Source: Paratinospora sagittata (Eukaryota; Streptophyta; Magnoliopsida; Ranunculales; Menispermaceae). Taken from it: a stretch of DNA of 64,000 nt. A program made the position numbers and the translations under genes. The notes under the pieces are model-generated. The model was given only the letters and a program-made list of their open reading frames with translations. It did no database searches and was not told where the DNA came from. Shown here in pieces: positions 57,677 to 64,000 of this stretch; the stretch's first letter is position 1; each line of letters begins with the position of its first letter. The DNA lies in assembly GCA_035771175.1 (NCBI GenBank), contig JAYMFD010002396.1:17575-81574 (forward strand). The letters run 5' to 3'.

Positions 57677-57987
57677 ATGAGATACGCGACGGAAAACGTA
57701 TTTAAACGGAGAGATACAGGGAGCAGTTTGCGGCTAGTAGATCTCGTAAAGGCACCGAAAATGAAAAAAAAGTGCACCGAAAACGGACATCGGTAGAAAA
57801 AGTTACTGCCCGTAGAACCAAGACGCAGCGGGTAGCGTTTTTCCTGTTTTTATTATATTTTCGCGGCGTTGGATAACGTAAAATAGCAACTGTCAAGAAC
57901 GAAAGGCAAAATCGGTGAGAGAGTTTGAAAGGGAGTTCCGACGGGAGGGAAAAAAAGAAGGAAAGAGAACGAAAGAAAAAATAAAAG

Positions 57988-58107
57988 AGGGGTGCAACAC
58001 GAGGACTTCCCAGGAGGTCACCCATCCTAGTACTACTCTCGCCCAAGCACGCTTAACTGCGGAGTTCTGATGGGATCCGGTGCATTAGTGCTGGTATGAT
58101 CGCACCC
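57988..58107 (-). rRNA. 5S rRNA: 5S rRNA gene, copy 135
   Basis: Consensus gene, in the position of copy 104. Confidence 0.97.
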
Positions 58108-58418
58108 ATGAGATACGCGACGGAAAACGTATTTAAACGGTGAGATACAGGGAGCAGTTTGCGGCTAGTAGATCTCGTAAAGGCACCGAAAATGAAAAAA
58201 AAGTGCACCGAAAACGGACATCGGAAGAAAAAGTTACTGCCCGTAGAACCAAGACGGAGCGGGTAGCGTTTTCCCTGTTTTTATTATATTTTCGCGGCGT
58301 TGGATAACGTAAAATAGCAACTGTCAAGAACGAAAGGCAAAATCGGTGAGAGAGTTTGAAAGGGAGTTCCGACGGGAGGGAAAAAAAGAAGGAAAGAGAA
58401 CGAAAGAAAAAATAAAAG

Positions 58419-58538
58419 AGGGGTGCAACACGAGGACTTCCCAGGAGGTCACCCATCCTAGTACTACTCTCGCCCAAGCACGCTCAACTGCGGAGTTCTG
58501 ATGGGATCCGGTGCATTAGTGCTGATATGATCGCACCC
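58419..58538 (-). rRNA. 5S rRNA: 5S rRNA gene, copy 136
   Basis: A54G and C14T; spacer gacggagcgg. Starts repeat F. Confidence 0.94.
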
Positions 58539-58849
58539 ATGAGATACGCGACGGAAAACGTATTTAAACGGTGAGATACAGGGAGCAGTTTGCGGCTAGT
58601 AGATCTCGTAAAGGCACCGAAAATGAAAAAAAAGTGTACCGAAAACGGACATCGGAAGAAAAAGTTACTGCCCGTAGAACCAAGACGCAGCGGGTAGCGT
58701 TTTCCCTGTTTTTATTATATTTTCGCGGCGTTGGATAACGTAAAATAGCAACTGTCAAGAACGAAAGGCAAAATCGGTGAGAGAGTTTGAAAGGGAGTTC
58801 CGACGGGAGGGAAAAAAAGAAGGAAAGAGAACGAAAGAAAAAATAAAAG

Positions 58850-58969
58850 AGGGGTGCAACACGAGGACTTCCCAGGAGGTCACCCATCCTAGTACTACTC
58901 TCGCCCAAGCACGCTTAACTGCGGAGTTCTGTTGGGATCCGGTGCATTAGTGCTGGTATGATCGCACCC
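58850..58969 (-). rRNA. 5S rRNA: 5S rRNA gene, copy 137
   Basis: T38A in loop C. Confidence 0.95.
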
Positions 58970-59280
58970 ATGAGATACGCGACGGAAAACGTATTTAAAC
59001 GGTGAGATACAGGGAGCAGTTTGCGGCTAGTAGATCTCGTAAAGGCACCGAAAATGAAAAAAAAGTGCACCGAAAACGGACATCGGTAGAAAAAGTTACT
59101 GCCCGTAGAACCAAGACGCAGCGGGTAGCGTTTTTCCTGTTTTTATTATATTTTTGCGGCGTTGGATAACGTAAAATAGCAACTGTCAAGAACGAAAGGC
59201 AAAATCGGTGAGAGAGTTTGAAAGGGAGTTCCGACGGGAGGGAAAAAAAGAAGGAAAGAGAACGAAAGAAAAAATAAAAG

Positions 59281-59400
59281 AGGGGTGCAACACGAGGACT
59301 TCCCAGGAGGTCACCCATCCTAGTACTACTATCGCCCAAGCACGCTTAACTGCGGAGTTCTGATGGGATCCGATGCATTAGTGCTGGTATGATCGCACCC
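59281..59400 (-). rRNA. 5S rRNA: 5S rRNA gene, copy 138
   Basis: G70T and C28T; spacer tttttgcgg. Confidence 0.94.
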
Positions 59401-59711
59401 ATGAGATACGCGACGGAAAACGTATTTAAACGGTGAGATACAGGGAGCAGTTTGCGGCTAGTAGATCTCGTAAAGGCACCGAAAATGAAAAAAAAGTGCA
59501 CCGAAAACGGACATCGGTAGAAAAAGTTACTGCCCGTAGAACCAAGACGCAGCGGGTAGCGTTTTTCCTGTTTTTATTATATTTTCGCGGCGTTGGATAA
59601 CGTAAAATAGCAACTGTCAAGAACGAAAGGCAAAATCGGTGAGAGAGTTTGAAAGGGAGTTCCGACGGGAGGGAAAAAAAGAAGGAAAGAGAACGAAAGA
59701 AAAAATAAAAG

Positions 59712-59831
59712 AGGGGTGCAACACGAGGACTTCCCAGGAGGTCACCCATCCTAGTACTACTCTCGCCCAAGCACGCTTAGCTGCGGAGTTCTGATGGGAT
59801 CCGATGCATTAGTGCTGGTATGATCGCACCC
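59712..59831 (-). rRNA. 5S rRNA: 5S rRNA gene, copy 139
   Basis: T52C (A27-U52 lost) and C28T on the adjoining pair; helix III is weakened. Confidence 0.93.
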
Positions 59832-60142
59832 ATGAGATACGCGACGGAAAACGTATTTAAACGGTGAGATACAGGGAGCAGTTTGCGGCTAGTAGATCTC
59901 GTAAAGGCACCGAAAATGAAAAAAAAGTGCACCGAAAACAGAAATCGGTAGAAAAAGTTACTGCCTGTAGAACCAAGACGCAGCGGGTAGCGTTTTTCCT
60001 GTTTTTATTATATTTTCGCGGCGTTGGATAACGTAAAATAGCAACTGTCAAGAACGAAAGGCAAAATCGGTGAGAGAGTTTGAAATGGAGTTCCGACGGG
60101 AGGGAAAAAAAGAAGGAAAGAGAACGAAAGAAAAAATAAAAG

Positions 60143-60262
60143 AGGGGTGCAACACGAGGACTTCCCAGGAGGTCACCCATCCTAGTACTACTCTCGCCCA
60201 AGCACGCTTAACTGCAGAGTTCTGATGGGATCCGGTGCATTAGTGCTGGTATGATCGCACCC
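60143..60262 (-). rRNA. 5S rRNA: 5S rRNA gene, copy 140
   Basis: C47T (G30-C47 becomes G-U). Flank cattag. Confidence 0.95.
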
Positions 60263-60573
60263 ATTAGATACGCGACGGAAAACGTATTTAAACGGAGAGA
60301 TACAGGGAGCAGTTTGCGGCTAGTAGATCTCGTAAAGGCACCGAAAATGAAAAAAAAGTGCACCGAAAACGGACATCGGTAGAAAAAGTTATTGCCCGTA
60401 GAACCAAGACGCAGCGGGTAGCGTTTTTCCTGTTTTTATTATATTTTCGCGGCGTTGGATAACGTAAAATAGCAACTGTCAAGAACGAAAGGCAAAATCG
60501 GTGAGAGAGTTTGAAAGGGAGTTCCGACGGGAGGGAAAAAAAGAAGGAAAGAGAACGAAAGAAAAAATAAAAG

Positions 60574-60693
60574 AGGGGTGCAACACGAGGACTTCCCAGG
60601 AGGTCACCCATCCTAGTACTACTCTCGCCCAAGCACGCTCAACTGCGGAGTTCTGATGGGATCCGGTGCATTAGTGCTGATATGATCGCACCC
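60574..60693 (-). rRNA. 5S rRNA: 5S rRNA gene, copy 141
   Basis: A54G and C14T on a unit whose 3' spacer ends in cggagag, unlike copies 105, 114, 136 and 143. Confidence 0.94.
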
Positions 60694-61004
60694 ATGAGAT
60701 ACGCGACGGAAAACGTATTTAAACGGTGAGATACAGGGAGCAGTTTGCGGCTAGTAGATCTCGTAAAGGCACCGAAAATGAAAAAAAAGTGCACCGAAAA
60801 CGGACATCGGTAGAAAAAGTTACTGCCCGTAGAACCAAGACGCAGCGGGTAGCGTTTTTCCTATTTTTATTATATTTTCGCGGCGTTGGATAACGTAAAA
60901 TAGCAACTGTCAAGAACGAAAGGCAAAATCGGTGAGAGAGTTTGAAAGGGAGTTCCAACGGGAGGGAAAAAAAGAAGGAAAGAGAACGAAAGAAAAAATA
61001 AAAG

Positions 61005-61124
61005 AGGGGTGCAACACGAGGACTTCCCAGGAGGTCACCCATCCTAGTACTACTCTCGCCCAAGCACGCTTAACTGCGGAGTTCTGATGGGATCCGGTAC
61101 ATTAGTGCTGGTACGATCGCACCC
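61005..61124 (-). rRNA. 5S rRNA: 5S rRNA gene, copy 142
   Basis: C26T (loop B) and A11G (loop A). Flank catcag; spacer ccaacggg. Confidence 0.94.
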
Positions 61125-61435
61125 ATCAGATACGCGACGGAAAACGTATTTAAACGGTGAGATATAGGGAGCAGTTTGCGGCTAGTAGATCTCGTAAAGG
61201 CACCGAAAATGAAAAAAAAGTGCACCGAAAACGGACATCGGAAGAAAAAGTTACTGCCCGTAGAACCAAGACGGAGCGGGTAGCGTTTTCCCTGTTTTTA
61301 TTATATTTTCGCGGCGTTGGATAACGTAAAATAGCAACTGTCAAGAACGAAAGGCAAAATCGGTGAGAGAGTTTGAAAGGGAGTTCCGACGGGAGGGAAA
61401 AAAAGAAGGAAAGAGAACGAAAGAAAAAATAAAAG

Positions 61436-61555
61436 AGGGGTGCAACACGAGGACTTCCAAGAAGGTCACCCATCCTAGTACTACTCTCGCCCAAGCACGC
61501 TCAACTGCGGAGTTCTGATGGGATCCGGTGCATTAGTGCTGATATGATCGCACCC
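61436..61555 (-). rRNA. 5S rRNA: 5S rRNA gene, copy 143 (four changes)
   Basis: A54G and C14T as copy 136, plus G97T and C94T, both in the C box and helix IV; possibly inactive. Confidence 0.91.
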
Positions 61556-61866
61556 ATGAGATACGCGACGGAAAACGTATTTAAACGGTGAGATACAGGG
61601 AGCAGTTTGCGGCTAGTAGATCTCGTAAAGGCACCGAAAATGAAAAAAAAGTGCACCGAAAACGGACATCGGAAGAAAAAGTTACTGCCCGTAGAACCAA
61701 GACGCAGCGGGTAGCGGTTTCCCTGTTTTTATTATATTTTCGCGGCGTTGGATAACGTAAAATAGCAACTGTCAAGAACGAAAGGCAAAATCGGTGAGAG
61801 AGTTTGAAAGGGAGTTCCGACGGGAGGGAAAAAAAGAAGGAAAGAGAACGAAAGAAAAAATAAAAG

Positions 61867-61986
61867 AGGGGTGCAACACGAGGACTTCCCAGGAGGTCAC
61901 CCATCCTAGTACTACTCTCGCCCAAGCACGCTTAACTGCGGAGTTCTGATGGGATCCGGTGCATTAGTGCTGGTATGATCGCACCC
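61867..61986 (-). rRNA. 5S rRNA: 5S rRNA gene, copy 144
   Basis: Consensus gene; promoter region gcgacagaaaa. Confidence 0.97.
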
Positions 61987-62297
61987 ATGAGATACGCGAC
62001 AGAAAACGTATTTAAACGGTGAGATACAGGGAGCAGTTTGCGGCTAGTAGATCTCGTAAAGGCACCGAAAATGAAAAAAAAGTGCACCGAAAACGGACAT
62101 CGGTAGAAAAAGTTACTGCCCGTAGAACCAAGACGCAGCGGGTAGCGTTTTTCCTGTTTTTATTATATTTTTGCGGCGTTGGATAACGTAAAATAGCAAC
62201 TGTCAAGAACGAAAGGCAAAATCGGTGAGAGCGTTTGAAAGGGAGTTCCGACGGGAGGGAAAAAAAGAAGGAAAGAGAACGAAAGAAAAAATAAAAG

Positions 62298-62417
62298 AGG
62301 GGTGCAACACGAGGACTTCCCAGGAGGTCACCCATCCTAGTACTACTATCGCCCAAGCACGCTTACCTGCGGAGTTCTGATGGGATCCGGTGCATTAGTG
62401 CTGGTATGATCGCACCC
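62298..62417 (-). rRNA. 5S rRNA: 5S rRNA gene, copy 145
   Basis: G70T as copy 138, plus T52G (A27-U52 lost). Confidence 0.93.
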
Positions 62418-62727
62418 ATGAGATACGCGACGGAAAACGTATTTAAACGGTGAGATACAGGGAGCAGTTTGCGGCTAGTAGATCTCGTAAAGGCACCGAA
62501 AATGAAAAAAAGTGCACCGAAAACGGACATCGGTAGAAAAAGTTACTGCCCGTAGAACCAAGACGCAGCGGGTAGCGTTTTTCCTGTTTTTATTATATTT
62601 TCGCGGCGTTGGATAACGTAAAATAGCAACTGTCAAGAACGAAAGGCAAAATCGGTGAGAGAGTTTGAAAGGGAGTTCCGACGGGAGGGAAAAAAAGAAG
62701 GAAAGAGAACGAAAGAAAAAATAAAAG

Positions 62728-62847
62728 AGGGGTGCAACACGAGGACTTCCCAGGAGGTCACCCATCCTAGTACTACTCTCGCCCAAGCACGCTTAACTGC
62801 GGAGTTCTGATGGGATCCGATGCATTAGTGCTGGTATGATCGCACCC
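62728..62847 (-). rRNA. 5S rRNA: 5S rRNA gene, copy 146
   Basis: C28T; spacer A-run shortened to A7. Confidence 0.96.
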
Positions 62848-63158
62848 ATGAGATACGCGACGGAAAACGTATTTAAACGGTGAGATACAGGGAGCAGTTT
62901 GCGGCTAGTAGATCTCGTAAAGGCACCGAAAATGAAAAAAAAGTGCACCGAAAACGGACATCGGTAGAAAAAGTTACTGCCTGTAGAACCAAGACGCAGC
63001 GGGTAGCGTTTTTCCTGTTTTTATTATATTTTCGCGGCGTTGGATAACGTAAAATAGCAACTGTCAAGAACGAAAGGCAAAATCGGTGAGAGAGTTTGAA
63101 ATGGAGTTCCGACGGGAGGGAAAAAAAGAAGGAAAGAGAACGAAAGAAAAAATAAAAG

Positions 63159-63278
63159 AGGGGTGCAACACGAGGACTTCCCAGGAGGTCACCCATCCTA
63201 GTACTACTCTCGCCCAAGCACGCTTAACTGCAGAGTTCTGATGGGATCCGGTGCATTAGTGCTGGTATGATCGCACCC
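63159..63278 (-). rRNA. 5S rRNA: 5S rRNA gene, copy 147
   Basis: C47T with flank cattag, partner of copy 140. Confidence 0.95.
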
Positions 63279-63589
63279 ATTAGATACGCGACGGAAAACG
63301 TATTTAAACGGAGAGATAAAGGGAGCAGTTTGCGGCTAGTAGATCTCGTAAAGGCACCGAAAATGAAAAAAAAGTGCACCGAAAACGGAAATCGGTAGAA
63401 AAAGTTACTGCCCGTAGAACCAAGACGCAGCGGGTAGCGTTTTTCCTGTTTTTATTATATTTTCGCGGCGTTGGATAACGTAAAATAGCAACTGTCAAGA
63501 ACGAAAGGCAAAATCGGTGAGAGAGTTTGAAAGGGAGTTCCAACGGGAGGGAAAAAAAGAAGGAAAGAGAACGAAAGAAAAAATAAAAG

Positions 63590-63709
63590 AGGGGTGCAAC
63601 ACGAGGACTTCCCAGGAGGTCACCCATCCTAGTACTACTCTCGCCCAAGCACGCTTGACTGCGGAGTTCTGATGGGATCCGGTACATTAGTGCTGGTATG
63701 ATCGCACCC
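63590..63709 (-). rRNA. 5S rRNA: 5S rRNA gene, copy 148
   Basis: T53C and C26T; partner of copy 142, from which it lacks A11G. Last complete gene. Confidence 0.95.
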
Positions 63710-64000
63710 ATCAGATACGCGACGGAAAACGTATTTAAACGGAGAGATATAGGGAGCAGTTTGCGGCTAGTAGATCTCGTAAAGGCACCGAAAATGAAAA
63801 AAAAGTGCACCGAAAACGGACATCGGTAGAAAAAGTTACTGCCCGTAGAACCAAGACGCAGCGGGTAGCGTTTTCCCTGTTTTTATTATATTTTCACGGC
63901 GTTGGATAACGTAAAATAGCAACTGTCAAGAACGAAAGGCAAAATCGGTGAGAGAGTTTGAAAGGGAGTTCCGACGGGAGGGAAAAAAAGAAGGAAAGAG
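63710..64000 (-). other. partial 5S spacer at right edge
   Basis: Promoter of copy 148 (TTTAAATA intact, flank cggagag) and most of the spacer. It holds tattttcacgg, a CpG loss on the opposite strand from the commoner tttttgcgg. The window ends just before the terminator of the next gene. Confidence 0.95.

Larger units (their letters stand above)
58419..63709 (-). repeat. higher-order repeat F: 7 units, 3017 bases, one unit lost
   Basis: Copies 136-140 match 143-147: A54G+C14T, plain or T38A, G70T, C28T, C47T with the cattag flank. Copy 142 matches 148 (C26T, spacer ccaacggg, flank catcag), so the partner of copy 141 is missing in the second block. Confidence 0.88.
1..64000 (-). repeat. 5S rDNA tandem array, 431-base unit, 148 complete genes
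   Basis: A head-to-tail array fills the window with no reversal or insertion. The spacing between successive genes is 431 bases except at 14 one-base changes. Eight units are longer: the 432-base units between copies 4/5, 8/9, 12/13, 16/17, 20/21 and 26/27 (nine A instead of eight in the spacer A-run), plus those before copies 44 and 47. Six are shorter: those with copies 51, 125, 127, 128, 134 and 146. The first and last genes start at 231 and 63590, 147 units apart plus 2 bases, which agrees with that count. Such arrays supply 5S rRNA, transcribed by RNA polymerase III, for the large ribosomal subunit. Confidence 0.99.

Noticed and set aside
1..64000. CRISPR array
   Set aside because: Repeat and spacer are both conserved in every unit and the unit is a complete 5S rDNA repeat; there are no unique spacers and no cas genes.
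1..64000. Centromeric or other satellite DNA
   Set aside because: Each unit contains a full 5S rRNA sequence with promoter and terminator, so it is a gene array even though its block structure resembles satellites.
1..64000. 5S-derived SINE (SINE3) or Cassandra-type retroelement carrying 5S sequence
   Set aside because: No LTR, primer binding site, poly(A) tail, target duplications or scattered partial 5S segments; the genes are complete and evenly spaced.
1..64000. 35S rDNA or linked histone or tRNA genes
   Set aside because: No 18S, 5.8S, 25S, tRNA or histone sequence is seen in any spacer; this is a separate (S-type) 5S locus within the window.

Overview
The whole window is one uninterrupted nuclear 5S ribosomal DNA array. 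I count 148 complete 5S rRNA genes, all on the minus strand, repeating every 431 bases: a 120-base gene plus a 311-base spacer. The window opens and closes inside spacers, so the array extends past both ends. The 5S sequence, the TATA-like element (TTTAAATA) at about -30 to -23, the GC pair at -11/-10 and the T-rich Pol III terminator right after the gene are those of a flowering plant. The spacer does not let me name the species. I see no protein gene, transposon, tRNA or other RNA gene. The long minus-strand reading frames recurring every 431 bases are only the 5S gene and its spacer read as codons.

Layout: the gene sequence is strongly conserved. About 30 copies match the array consensus at every position by eye, and 13 more differ only at position 3 (G3C). 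The rest carry one to four substitutions. Two copies (51 and 134) each lack one base. Unit length is almost fixed: I find 14 units that are one base longer or shorter, eight longer and six shorter, net +2 over the array.

The variants are not random; they recur at set distances and show a history of block duplications. A 4-unit block of 1725 bases repeats in the first 10 kb. A 7-unit block (3019 bases) lies at 17-22 kb and a 3-unit block at 21.8-24.4 kb. A 7-unit block (3017 bases) lies at 34.7-43 kb. A 10-unit block at 41.6 kb recurs as 9 units at 45.9 kb. A 3-unit block (1293 bases) lies at 50.2 kb and a 7-unit block (3017 bases) at 58.4-63.7 kb. Two blocks also recur far away: copies 74-77 reappear exactly 50 units later as copies 124-127, and copies 95-100 reappear about 34 units later as copies 129-134.

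Numbering: variants are given on the RNA-sense strand, position 1 at the 5' end. Position p lies at window coordinate (gene end - p + 1). Base pairs cited were read from this sequence and agree with the standard eukaryotic 5S fold (helices I-V). Gene ends are placed by homology and could be off by one or two bases. No undescribed gene system was found; the interest lies in array evolution and in variant 5S genes.
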